Source: Prolixibacter sp. NT017 | GTDB lineage: Bacteria; Bacteroidota; Bacteroidia; Bacteroidales; Prolixibacteraceae | Assembly (NCBI RefSeq): GCF_009617875.1 | Contig: NZ_BLAV01000001.1 | Coordinates: 2,542,001 to 2,606,000 of the forward strand | Length of the DNA stretch: 64,000 bases | Direction: 5' to 3' | Shown: positions 26,876 through 35,074 of the stretch, one piece after another | How positions within the stretch are numbered: position 1 is the first letter of the stretch | Layout of the letters: every line of letters begins with the position of its first letter | Made by a program: the position numbers and the translations under genes | Notes under the pieces: model-generated | The model's input: only the letters and a program-made list of their open reading frames with translations | Told to the model about the DNA's origin: nothing | Database searches by the model: none

Positions 26876-27550
26876 ATGAAACCCGAAGACAAAATTGAAG
26901 CCGTTGAGATGGTCTTCAAAGGACTTGATGAACATCTCTCTAAAATATCAGACCAAACGGGTCTGAAGTGCATGGAGCATTGCAGCCTTTGCTGCCGCAA
27001 CAGAAGCATCGAAGCTACCCCACTCGAATTCTATCCATTAGCAGCTTACCTTCATCGCACCAGGCAAATAGATGCATTCCTGGAAAAACTGGACAGTTTG
27101 AAAGGTGATGAACTTTGTGTCTTGCTGGATACGGAAGCACAGCAAAACGGAAACTGGGGATGCACAGCCTACCCTTACAGAGGTCTCATCTGCCGGATGT
27201 TTGGATTTGGATTCCGGTTAAACCGGACAGGAATTCCCGAATTAGTCACCTGCAAAACCATGAAAACCAATTTTCCTGATAATGTACAGCGCGCAGCTCA
27301 ACTATCATCCAATGAGATGGATAATCTCCCGATTTTCCGTGATTACAGCATGCAACTTTGGGCGATCGATCCGGAATTGGCAGGAAAACCCATGCCTATC
27401 AATCAAGCAATTCGCATGGCGGTAGAGAAATTATACTCTTATTTTGCTTACCTGGACCAGGAAGACGAGACGAAATTGATTCAATTAAATCCAACTGATG
27501 ATTTTGCACCTCCGGTGCTAAGCCCCGACGGCTTTCGACCAGCGGTTTAG
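26876..27550 (+). CDS. YkgJ-family cysteine-cluster protein
   Basis: A 224-residue cytoplasmic protein of the YkgJ/Fe-S-type cysteine-cluster family. Seen: GLKCMEHCSLCCRNRSIEATPLEF with four Cys (near 33-41), then WGCTAYPYRGLICRMFGF and the later single Cys in LVTCKTM, the usual pattern of this presumed zinc- or iron-chelating family. The molecular function is not known. It lies just upstream of the second RND operon on the same strand but is separated by about 70 bases with a promoter, so it is probably not in that operon. Confidence 0.85.
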   Translation: MKPEDKIEAVEMVFKGLDEHLSKISDQTGLKCMEHCSLCCRNRSIEATPLEFYPLAAYLHRTRQIDAFLEKLDSLKGDELCVLLDTEAQQNGNWGCTAYPYRGLICRMFGFGFRLNRTGIPELVTCKTMKTNFPDNVQRAAQLSSNEMDNLPIFRDYSMQLWAIDPELAGKPMPINQAIRMAVEKLYSYFAYLDQEDETKLIQLNPTDDFAPPVLSPDGFRPAV

Positions 27551-27581
27551 CTATAACTGCTTCGCAGCACATTCTCTGCTA

Positions 27582-27612
27582 TTTGCGGAATTGACATAAT
27601 CTGCTATTTTTG
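27582..27612 (+). promoter_or_regulatory. Promoter of the second RND operon
   Basis: TTTG (27582-27585), 19-base spacer, TATTTTTG (27605-27612): exact Bacteroidota consensus and spacing. Transcription would begin near 27618, 2-3 bases before the ATG at 27621, which implies a leaderless or nearly leaderless mRNA. Confidence 0.7.
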
Positions 27613-27649
27613 CTTTCGCAATGAAAGTTTCATTACATAGCAGATTATG
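27595..27649. promoter_or_regulatory. Nested palindrome over promoter and start codon (candidate operator)
   Basis: Perfect 13-base arms CATAATCTGCTAT (27595-27607) and ATAGCAGATTATG (27637-27649) enclose a second palindrome AATGAAAGTTTCATT (27620-27634). The outer left arm overlaps the -7 box and the inner palindrome contains the start codon. Because the left arm lies upstream of the expected transcription start, it should act as DNA, not RNA. The likely reading is a metal-responsive repressor site; the regulator is unknown. Confidence 0.6.
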
Positions 27650-28022
27650 GCTCATTATTTTAGCCGCCGTCTTTATTTACCACGACGGCATCTGGCACGC
27701 GGAACCCGTTGGCTCCGGCGAACCGGAACATATCTGCTATATGGAGCATAAGGATACACCTCAGATTTTCCGTATTCCCGCTCCTCATCATCACGAAGCA
27801 AATAACGAACATGGTGAGTGCACACAACACAATCACCATAACTGGCTCTTTACAGCCGTTTTCCTTCATTTCAATCCACAGTTCATTACGCTCTTCCCGG
27901 AATATAAAATCATCTCTGACGAGCCGAGAGAAACAGACTATCCAATTGCTATTCTTCCGGTTTACCACGATCCTCCGGTTAAGGTATCAACCGTAAGGGG
28001 ACCTCCCGAATATTGCGCTTAA
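27621..28022 (+). CDS. His-rich small exported protein leading the RND operon
   Basis: A 133-residue protein with an N-terminal signal or membrane segment (LWLIILAAVFIYHDGIW), a His-rich centre (APHHHEANNEHGECTQHNHH, Cys and many His) and a C-terminal motif YHDPPVKVSTVRGPPEYCA with two Pro-Pro pairs and a Cys. I do not recognise a named family with certainty; the C-terminal DPP...RGPP pattern recalls small proteins ahead of Bacteroidota efflux operons. The His/Cys content and its place as first gene before the adaptor suggest periplasmic metal binding or sensing (inference). The promoter is practically on the start codon. Confidence 0.75.
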   Translation: MKVSLHSRLWLIILAAVFIYHDGIWHAEPVGSGEPEHICYMEHKDTPQIFRIPAPHHHEANNEHGECTQHNHHNWLFTAVFLHFNPQFITLFPEYKIISDEPRETDYPIAILPVYHDPPVKVSTVRGPPEYCA

Positions 28023-28139
28023 ATACCCATTTCCCGACCGAACCTGAGTTTTCCGGTTAACGGTATAGCTATGCCTTTTTCTGCCAGTTCTCCGGGAAAT
28101 ATTCATTAATGCGATATTCATTTCACTTACATTTTTATC

Positions 28140-29651
28140 ATGAAGAAATTCCGATTGCTCCTTCTGGCTCTATCGATTGCCGGGGGAATGACGACGGCTT
28201 GTCATAGCGCCCATAATCAAGAAGCAGAAGAAAACCACGACGAGCACGCAACTATTGAAAAACAGACGTACACGATTTACGACCGTAACAACCGTTACGA
28301 ACTCTTCTTCGAGTCGACTCCTTTTATCGAAAACGAGAAAGCCGAGCTGCTGGTGCATGTTACCCGCTTGCCGGAATACAAACCGCTGCAACAGGGAAGT
28401 CTGAAACTTCTGCACAATAACAAATTGGTTGCCTCAGCGAATCAGCCAGAAGTTCCGGGCATTTTCCATTTGGCCTTTTCACCGAAAAACACCGGCTCAA
28501 TCGACCTCAAAATGGAACTGACCGACAAAGGAGTTCCTGTTTTATTCCCGCTGAATGACATCAATGTCTACGAGAACCACGATGCATTTCACGAAAGTCA
28601 GCAGGAACACCATGAGAATGCCAAAGCCATTGCATTCCTGAAGGAGGAAGCCTGGAAAATTGATTTTTCCGTTGCACCGGTGAAGGAAGAACCGTTCTTC
28701 GAAATCATCAAAACTTCCGGTGAGATAATGCCAGCGCAAGGCGACGAAATTGTTGTAACAGCCAAGCACCGCGGAACCGTTCTTCTGGGTGGCACACAAC
28801 TTCTTTCCGGTGAACCGGTAAAGAAGAATGAGGAATTGATGACATTATCTGCATCATTACTGGACGGCAACCTGAATCAGGATTACCTGAAAGCCAAAGC
28901 GGCCTACGACAAAGCCAGCCAAAATTACCAACGCTCCAAACAGCTGATAGAAGACCGGTTGATTACCCAAACCGAATTTCGCTCAGCGGAAGCAGAATTC
29001 AGAAGTGCAAAAGCCGTTTACGAAAATATCAGCCGCTTTCATACCACACAGGGAGAGCGGATTGTTGCACCGCAAAACGGTTTCATCAAAGAGTGTTTGG
29101 TGTCCGAAGGTCAGTTTGTGCAAGCAGGACAAGCATTGATGGTTATCACACAAAACCGGAAACTAACGCTTAGGGCTGATGTACCCCAAAAGGATTATGC
29201 CCGTCTGCCAAGTGTCTTTTCCGCCAATTTCATCACGCCATATGATCAGCGGATACATTCTGTCGATAATCTGGATGGTAGGAAGATTACCTTCGGGAAA
29301 TCGACGCTCGACAAAACCTTCTTCACCCCGGTCTATTTCGAGGTCATCAACACCGAAAACCTGATTCCTGGTTCGTACGTGGAAGTTTACCTGAAAGCCG
29401 GTTCCTTCCAAAATGCACTGGCCATTCCTCTCTCTTCATTGATGGAAGAACAAGGAAACTTCTATGTTTTTGTGCAAAAGAATGGCGAAGAATACCTGAA
29501 ACGGTACATCACTCCCGGACGAAACGACGGCGAACGCCTCGAAGTTTTATCCGGACTGGAAGCCGGTGAACGAGTGGTAGCCAAAGGTGCTTACCGTGTT
29601 AAACTAGCTTCCATGAGCGGAACTGCCCCGGCACATAATCACAATCACTAA
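28140..29651 (+). CDS. RND periplasmic adaptor (HlyD/CzcB type), lipoprotein
   Basis: Membrane-fusion subunit of the second heavy-metal pump, 503 residues. Seen: lipoprotein signal with lipobox-like GMTTAC (Cys at 21), a His-rich N-terminal stretch (HSAHNQEAEENHDEHA), an N-terminal extra domain (about 45-150), the adaptor core from about 180 with the coiled-coil hairpin (AKAAYDKASQNYQRSKQLIE to FRSAEAEFRSAKAVYENIS) and lipoyl-like half (APQNGFIKECLVSEGQFVQAG), and a His-rich tail APAHNHNH. The His-rich ends suggest metal capture (inference). The gene is followed 18 bases later by the pump gene. Confidence 0.92.
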   Translation: MKKFRLLLLALSIAGGMTTACHSAHNQEAEENHDEHATIEKQTYTIYDRNNRYELFFESTPFIENEKAELLVHVTRLPEYKPLQQGSLKLLHNNKLVASANQPEVPGIFHLAFSPKNTGSIDLKMELTDKGVPVLFPLNDINVYENHDAFHESQQEHHENAKAIAFLKEEAWKIDFSVAPVKEEPFFEIIKTSGEIMPAQGDEIVVTAKHRGTVLLGGTQLLSGEPVKKNEELMTLSASLLDGNLNQDYLKAKAAYDKASQNYQRSKQLIEDRLITQTEFRSAEAEFRSAKAVYENISRFHTTQGERIVAPQNGFIKECLVSEGQFVQAGQALMVITQNRKLTLRADVPQKDYARLPSVFSANFITPYDQRIHSVDNLDGRKITFGKSTLDKTFFTPVYFEVINTENLIPGSYVEVYLKAGSFQNALAIPLSSLMEEQGNFYVFVQKNGEEYLKRYITPGRNDGERLEVLSGLEAGERVVAKGAYRVKLASMSGTAPAHNHNH

Positions 29652-29669
29652 CCTCCTGAATTCATTTAC

Positions 29670-32600
29670 ATGCTAAATAAGATCATACAATTCTCATTGC
29701 ACAACCGGCTGCTTATCATTGTCGGAGCGCTACTGCTGATGCTCGTCGGATATTATTCCGTTAGACAGATGGAGGTAGATGTCTTTCCCGACCTGAATGC
29801 GCCGACCGTTGTCGTAATGACCGAAGCACACGGGATGGCGCCCGAAGAAGTGGAACAGCTGGTCTCCTTCCCCATCGAAACAGCTATTAACGGAGCGACC
29901 GGATTGCGACGGGTACGTTCGTCGTCGGCCATGGGCTTTTCCATTGTCTGGGCCGAGTTCGACTGGGGCATGGACGTTTACAATGCCCGACAGGTAGTTG
30001 CCGAAAAACTGATGACCATCCGCGATCGACTCCCCAAAGGCGTGGGAAGCCCAACACTCGCCCCGCAATCTTCGCTCATGGGCGAAATCATGGTTTTTAC
30101 TATGACGGCCGATTCAACATCTCCTATGGAGTTGCGCACACTTGCCGACTGGCAGGTGCGCCCGCGAATTCTTTCCGTTGGTGGAGTCGCCCAGGTAACC
30201 ACGATTGGCGGTGAATACAAAGAATACCAAATTCTGGTTAACCCGAAAAAGCTACGCTATTATGGCATCCGTTTCGACGAGTTAATTGAACTGCTGAACG
30301 GTTACAACGATAACGTGCCCGGTGGCTTCATCGAAGAATACGGAAACAACTACATTGTTCGGGGAATCGGCCGTACCAACGAGGTAAACCAATTGGGCAA
30401 TACGGTTATTCGGGTAGCAATCGGCTTCCCGGTCAAGCTTTCGGATGTGGCGGAATTGCGCATCGGTGCAGCGCCCAAAATTGGCGACGGTTCTTACCAG
30501 GGAAAAAAAGCAGTTGTCTTGACGGTTTCAAAGCAACCAAATGTCAACACCCGCGAGTTAAGCGACAACATCGACGCCGAACTGGCGGCTATTACGAAAA
30601 CATTGCCACCCGATGTCAAAATCCACACCGATGTCTTCTCGCAACGAACCTTTATCGACACATCGGTTAGCAACGTGGAGCGTGCGCTAATGGAAGGTGC
30701 CATCTTTGTGGCCATCATCCTGGCTCTCTTCCTGATGAACTATCGAACAACGCTCATCTCACTAGCAGCCATTCCGCTTTCGCTGTTGATGTCGGTCATC
30801 GTAATGAAACTGATGGGCTACACCATCAACACCATGGTACTGGGAGGAATGACCATCGCTATCGGTTCGCTGGTCGACGATGCCATCATTGATGTGGAGA
30901 ACGTGTATAAACGTTTGCGGGAGAATATCCGGCTGCCGAAAAAGAAACGGTGCAGATCGCTGAAGGTAATCTACGAAGCATCGGTCGAAATCCGGGCTTC
31001 TATTATGAATGCCACCCTCATCATTATGGTCGCGTTTATTCCGCTTTTTTTCCTTAGCGGGATGGAAGGTCGCATGCTGCGACCATTGGGTGTCGCGTAT
31101 ATTATTTCGCTGTTTTCGTCGCTGGTCGTGGCCATTACGGTTACGCCGGTTCTTTCCAGTTTGTTACTGGTAAACCGGAGACGACTGAAAAAACACAGCA
31201 AAGGAAGCTGGCTCGAGACCAAAACGGTTGAATGGTACCGAAAGGCTCTGGTCCAGGTAATGCGGGCCCAAAATCTCACCATCGGTCTTTCGGTCACACT
31301 TTTCATTGTCGCGTTGATTTTCCTATCGCAATTTGGTGGAAGTTTCCTGCCTCCTTTCAACGAAGGAACACTAACCATCAACGTGGCTTCGATGCCGGGA
31401 ATATCATTGGCCGAATCAGATAAAATCGGACGAGAAGCAGAAAAGTTGCTGCTTTCCGTTCCTGAGATTCAGGTTACGGAACGACGAACCGGACGGGCCG
31501 AATTAGCTGAACACGCCTTTGGTGCCAATGTCTCAGAAATCGATGCACCTTTTCATCTGGAAAAACGCTCGCGCAATGCTTTTCTGACGGAAGTCCGGCA
31601 AAAATTGAACACCCTTCCCGGCGTCTCCATCGAGGTCGGACAGCCCATTAGCCACCGCATTAACCACATGCTTTCCGGTTCCCGGGCCGATATCGCTATC
31701 AGCGTTTACGGAACCAGCCTTCCGGAAATGCACGATTTGGGAGAACGCATCAAGTCGCTGATGACGGGAATTGACGGTGTAGCTGATCCCTTCGTGGAAC
31801 AGCAGATTGAGATTCCGCAAATCCGGATTCGTCCCAAAAGGGAAATACTCGCTCGTTACGGCATCCCGATGAAACAGTTCAACCAGTTTGTAGACGTGGC
31901 TTTCGCCGGAGAAAAAATGGGCGACGTGTTTGAAAAAGAACGTTCATTTGATTTGGTCATCCGTTTCGACGATGAACACCGGGGGAACATCGAAGCCATT
32001 AAGAATGCACTTATCGACACCGGCGATGGACGCAAAGTACCATTGTATTACGTGGCCGATATCCGTTCCGAGTCAGGCCCGAATACCATTAACCGGATGA
32101 ATGTACAGCGTAAACTGGTCGTTTCATGCAACGTGGCCGGGCGCGACCTGAATTCTGTCGTGAAAGACATTCGCGATAAAGTGGAACAGGAAGTTGTTCT
32201 TCCGGAAGGCTACCGCGTAGAATATGGCGGTCAGTTTGAAAGTGCAGCCGACGCGCAACGTAAGCTGCTGCTGGCGTCGCTGTTTGCGCTGCTGGTTATC
32301 TACCTGCTGCTTTACCAGGAATTCAAAGATATGAAAGTGACCAGCGTTATTCTGCTCAATCTGCCGCTGGCGCTCATCGGCGGCGTTATGGCTGTTGCGT
32401 TCACGTCAGGCGTAATGAGCATTCCGGCTATCATCGGATTCATTACGTTGTTTGGTATCGCTACCCGAAACGGTATTCTGCTGGTTTCCCGTTATCAGGC
32501 ACTGAAAAACGAAGATGTAGGACTCTATCAACGTATCATTCGAGGATCGGCTGACCGTTTGAATCCGATTCTGATGACCGCTCTGACAGCCGCTTTGGCA

Positions 32601-32771
32601 CTAATTCCTTTAGCAGTGAACGGCGAGCTTCCGGGCAACGAAATCCAAAGCCCCATGGCCATTGTCATTTTGGGTGGTCTGCTTACTTCCACCTTGCTGA
32701 ACGTATTTGTGATACCGGTGGTCTACTTCCGGTTAAACCGGAAAGAATTAAAAGAGGAGGAAAAACAATGA
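29670..32771 (+). CDS. CzcA/CusA-family heavy-metal RND pump (standard length)
   Basis: Proton-driven inner-membrane exporter of the heavy-metal efflux RND class, 1033 residues, the usual length. Seen: TM1 near 13-31, porter segment EVDVFPDLNAPTVVVMTEAH, TM4 with GMTIAIGSLVDDAIIDVENV containing the membrane Asp pair, the FLSGMEGRMLRPLGVAYI stretch of the family, and the C-terminal helices with GIATRNGILLVSRY. The metal cannot be assigned by eye; the His-rich partners fit Cu, Zn, Co or Ni. It is clearly different from the 1277-residue pump at 17458-21291. Ends with an ATGA overlap into the TolC-like gene. Confidence 0.93.
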   Translation: MLNKIIQFSLHNRLLIIVGALLLMLVGYYSVRQMEVDVFPDLNAPTVVVMTEAHGMAPEEVEQLVSFPIETAINGATGLRRVRSSSAMGFSIVWAEFDWGMDVYNARQVVAEKLMTIRDRLPKGVGSPTLAPQSSLMGEIMVFTMTADSTSPMELRTLADWQVRPRILSVGGVAQVTTIGGEYKEYQILVNPKKLRYYGIRFDELIELLNGYNDNVPGGFIEEYGNNYIVRGIGRTNEVNQLGNTVIRVAIGFPVKLSDVAELRIGAAPKIGDGSYQGKKAVVLTVSKQPNVNTRELSDNIDAELAAITKTLPPDVKIHTDVFSQRTFIDTSVSNVERALMEGAIFVAIILALFLMNYRTTLISLAAIPLSLLMSVIVMKLMGYTINTMVLGGMTIAIGSLVDDAIIDVENVYKRLRENIRLPKKKRCRSLKVIYEASVEIRASIMNATLIIMVAFIPLFFLSGMEGRMLRPLGVAYIISLFSSLVVAITVTPVLSSLLLVNRRRLKKHSKGSWLETKTVEWYRKALVQVMRAQNLTIGLSVTLFIVALIFLSQFGGSFLPPFNEGTLTINVASMPGISLAESDKIGREAEKLLLSVPEIQVTERRTGRAELAEHAFGANVSEIDAPFHLEKRSRNAFLTEVRQKLNTLPGVSIEVGQPISHRINHMLSGSRADIAISVYGTSLPEMHDLGERIKSLMTGIDGVADPFVEQQIEIPQIRIRPKREILARYGIPMKQFNQFVDVAFAGEKMGDVFEKERSFDLVIRFDDEHRGNIEAIKNALIDTGDGRKVPLYYVADIRSESGPNTINRMNVQRKLVVSCNVAGRDLNSVVKDIRDKVEQEVVLPEGYRVEYGGQFESAADAQRKLLLASLFALLVIYLLLYQEFKDMKVTSVILLNLPLALIGGVMAVAFTSGVMSIPAIIGFITLFGIATRNGILLVSRYQALKNEDVGLYQRIIRGSADRLNPILMTALTAALALIPLAVNGELPGNEIQSPMAIVILGGLLTSTLLNVFVIPVVYFRLNRKELKEEEKQ

Positions 32772-33973
32772 GAACAGAAAGAACGAATAAGCTAAGAGCA
32801 ATGAGAATCCTGCTCCTTTTTACGATGATTCTGGTTTCATGTCCGGCAATGGCACAAAACGAGCTTCAGCAGCTTCTCCAGGCAGCTGAAAAGGCTAATC
32901 CAAACCTGAACGCCGGCCGGAAGCTGAAAGATGCAAAACAATGGGAGTACCGCACAGGTCTGACTCCTTCCGATCCGGAAGTGGAATTTGGTTTCATGCC
33001 CGGCAATACGGATGCATTGGGTAACAAAAAAGTCTTTTCAGCAACCCAAAGTCTCGATTTTCCTTCAGTGTACCATTACCGGAATAAGCTGGCAGACAAT
33101 CAATCGGAAAAGGCGGAGTGGGATTACCGCGATTTCCGGCAACAATTGCTGCTCGAAACCCAGCTCACCTACTACGAACTGGTATATCAGCGAAAGCGCG
33201 ACCGTTATTTAACCGATCGCGTGCAAAACACGGTGAAACTCCATGAATCGCTCAACCGAAAAATGGAACGAGGCGAAGCGACAATTCTGGAAGTAAACAA
33301 AGCCCGTATTCAGCGCATTGAACTGGAAAATCAGCTAACGCTCATCAAGGCAAACGAGCGACAATTGGTTGAAAAACTCACCTGGTTGTGTGGCGATTCG
33401 TTGCCGGCATTAAGTCAGTTTTCCTACCGGGAAGAAATCCTGCCGGGAAAAGACTCATTGTTCAGTGACATCATCCGTTCACAACCCGATCTTCTTTCGG
33501 CGAAAGCCGGAAAAAACATCGCCGAAGAAGCTCGTAAACTAGCCGGCGCAAAAGGATTGCCCAAACTCATGGTCGGATATGAATCGGAAACAGTTCCGGG
33601 GGAAAAATACGGTGGCCCGAAAGTGGGGATTTCCATTCCTCTATGGTCGAACAAGAACAATGTGAAACGAGCCAAAGCACAACAGGAATGGGCTGCCGTT
33701 CAATACGCCGGAAAAGTAAAACAAGCAGCATTTGAGTTGGAACGTGCTTACAGTCAGGTGGAATCACTACAAAGTTCAGTGGAGAATTACCGGAAAGGAC
33801 TCGAAGAAATGTCGAGCATGCAACTCCTGAACAAATCGCTTCAGTTGGGGCAAATCTCAATCATCAATTACGTCACCGAGATGAACTATTATATCGGTGC
33901 TTACGAGAATTTTCTGAGCGCCGAGCATGATTATTATCGTGCGCTGGCGGTTTTAATGCGGTACCAGCTATGA
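32768..33973 (+). CDS. TolC-family outer-membrane efflux protein
   Basis: Outer-membrane channel of the second heavy-metal pump, 401 residues. Seen: a short basic lead and signal peptide (MRILLLFTMILVSCPAMAQ from residue 12), then two long-helix repeats of the family (LLQAAEKANPNLNAGRKL; LVYQRKRDRYLTDRVQNTVK). The ATG at 32768 overlaps the pump stop by 4 bases and has a GAGGAGG Shine-Dalgarno-like stretch; an internal ATG at 32801 would give a cleaner signal peptide. It completes an operon of His-rich protein, adaptor, pump and channel, closed by the terminator at 34035. Confidence 0.9.
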   Translation: MRTERTNKLRAMRILLLFTMILVSCPAMAQNELQQLLQAAEKANPNLNAGRKLKDAKQWEYRTGLTPSDPEVEFGFMPGNTDALGNKKVFSATQSLDFPSVYHYRNKLADNQSEKAEWDYRDFRQQLLLETQLTYYELVYQRKRDRYLTDRVQNTVKLHESLNRKMERGEATILEVNKARIQRIELENQLTLIKANERQLVEKLTWLCGDSLPALSQFSYREEILPGKDSLFSDIIRSQPDLLSAKAGKNIAEEARKLAGAKGLPKLMVGYESETVPGEKYGGPKVGISIPLWSNKNNVKRAKAQQEWAAVQYAGKVKQAAFELERAYSQVESLQSSVENYRKGLEEMSSMQLLNKSLQLGQISIINYVTEMNYYIGAYENFLSAEHDYYRALAVLMRYQL

Positions 33974-34034
33974 CCGAAAAAGAATCGCGTGGAGAGAAAT
34001 AGAGAATCGATGCGACATCAATGATAAATAGTTG

Positions 34035-34070
34035 AATTCCCCCAGGTCATCATGCCTGCGGGGAATTTTC
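34035..34070. terminator. Bidirectional terminator, RND operon / MarR gene
   Basis: Stem AATTCCCC ... GGGGAATT with an inner AGG/CCT pairing, followed by TTTTCTATTTT on the plus strand. It lies between the convergent TolC-like and MarR genes. Confidence 0.75.
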
Positions 34071-34489
34071 TATTTTAAAGTAGTTACGATCTTCGTGACC
34101 AGTTCGCTGAATTTCTTCATATCGGTGTCCGGCATAATTTCCATCAACTGCGCTTCGCACTCCTGCCGTCCCGTATCAATCTGTTCCTTCACGCTCTTTC
34201 CTTTTTCGGTCAGGTTTAACGTGATGGCTCTTCGATCATTCGGGTCGATTTCCCGGATCAGAAAACCATTGTTCACCAGTTTGTCCACGACCCTACTGAC
34301 GCGCGATGGTGAAAGATCCATGTTCTTCGCCAACTCCGGACTACTGATTTTCTCGCAGTTATCCAACGCTGAAAAGAACAATAACTCCGATTGCGAAAGT
34401 TCTAAATCGTCCATTAAACGCTGATCGACCGAAGCACATTTGCGCCTCAATTCATAGATCATAAACATGATTCCGTTCCCATTCTCCAT
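34070..34489 (-). CDS. MarR-family transcriptional regulator
   Basis: A 139-residue winged-helix regulator. Seen: the DNA-binding helix-turn-helix at about 50-75 (ISSPELAKNMDLSPSRVSRVVDKL) and the wing with the family signature NDRRAITLNLTEKGK (about 86-100). MarR dimers bind short palindromes and release DNA on binding phenolics or on thiol oxidation. It is divergent from thioredoxin and OsmC genes, with two TTGC-N5-GCAA palindromes in between, which strongly suggests control of that redox operon and of itself (inference). C33 hints at a thiol switch but only one Cys is N-terminal (the others are not clearly conserved). Confidence 0.92.
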   Translation of the reverse strand: MENGNGIMFMIYELRRKCASVDQRLMDDLELSQSELLFFSALDNCEKISSPELAKNMDLSPSRVSRVVDKLVNNGFLIREIDPNDRRAITLNLTEKGKSVKEQIDTGRQECEAQLMEIMPDTDMKKFSELVTKIVTTLK

Positions 34490-34522
34490 TGTATATCAAT
34501 TTTTTCGATTCTTTTCCGGATA

Positions 34523-34553
34523 CAAAAATACAAATAAAGCAAATATTTACAAG
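34523..34553 (-). promoter_or_regulatory. Promoter of the MarR gene
   Basis: Minus-strand CTTG (34550-34553), 19-base spacer, TATTTTTG (34523-34530). Start of transcription near 34516, about 27 bases before the ATG at 34489. Confidence 0.6.
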
Positions 34554-34561
34554 CACATTTT

Positions 34562-34574
34562 TTGCCATTAGCAA
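34562..34574. promoter_or_regulatory. MarR-type operator 1
   Basis: TTGCCATTAGCAA, a palindrome of the form TTGC-N5-GCAA. It lies upstream of both divergent promoters. E. coli MarR boxes have a similar TTGCC-N-GGCAA core. Confidence 0.55.
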
Positions 34575-34591
34575 TTTTTTTCTTGGAAAAG

Positions 34592-34622
34592 TTTGTTTTT
34601 TCAAAATCACTAATTATTTTTG
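34592..34622 (+). promoter_or_regulatory. Promoter of the thioredoxin-OsmC operon
   Basis: TTTG (34592-34595), 19-base spacer, TATTTTTG (34615-34622): exact Bacteroidota consensus. Transcription would start near 34628. Confidence 0.72.
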
Positions 34623-34633
34623 CATCGAAACTT

Positions 34634-34646
34634 TTGCTATTGGCAA
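34634..34646. promoter_or_regulatory. MarR-type operator 2
   Basis: TTGCTATTGGCAA, 11 of 13 bases as in operator 1, centred 72 bases from it. It lies just downstream of the thioredoxin transcription start, where a bound repressor would block the polymerase. Confidence 0.55.
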
Positions 34647-34688
34647 TATTTAATAAACGATATTTAAGAACCACAAAAAAGAAACAAC

Positions 34689-35057
34689 ATGGCATTAGAG
34701 TTTTTGACGAAAGACACTTTTAAATCAAAAGTATTCGATTTCGAAAATAACAAGGATTGGAAATTCGAAGGTAACGTACCTGCAATTATCGACTTCTACG
34801 CTGACTGGTGTAATCCTTGTAAAATGGTAGCTCCAATTCTGGAAGAACTCCAGGAAGAGTACGGCGAAGAAAAACTGAAAATTTATAAAATAGACACGGA
34901 AGACCAGCGCGAACTGGCTGCGATGTTCGGTATTCAGAGCATTCCTTCATTGCTGTTCATCCCGGTTGAAGGTCAACCTCAGATGGCCATGGGTGCACTT
35001 CCTAAAGACACCTTCGTCCAGGCTATCAGCGATGTACTTAAAGTTCAGGCAAACTAA
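34689..35057 (+). CDS. trxA: Thioredoxin-family protein with a CNPC active site
   Basis: Cytoplasmic dithiol-disulfide oxidoreductase, 122 residues, no signal peptide. Seen: the thioredoxin fold with FYADWCNPCKMVAPILEEL (active-site Cys 41 and 44), the conserved cis-Pro region IQSIPSLLFI and the final helix. The dipeptide between the cysteines is Asn-Pro instead of the usual Gly-Pro, which is expected to shift the redox potential. The N-terminus is about 12 residues longer than E. coli TrxA. Followed 17 bases later by an OsmC-type gene; probably one operon under the divergent MarR regulator. Confidence 0.92.
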   Translation: MALEFLTKDTFKSKVFDFENNKDWKFEGNVPAIIDFYADWCNPCKMVAPILEELQEEYGEEKLKIYKIDTEDQRELAAMFGIQSIPSLLFIPVEGQPQMAMGALPKDTFVQAISDVLKVQAN

Positions 35058-35074
35058 AAAAGCAGCACTATTTT

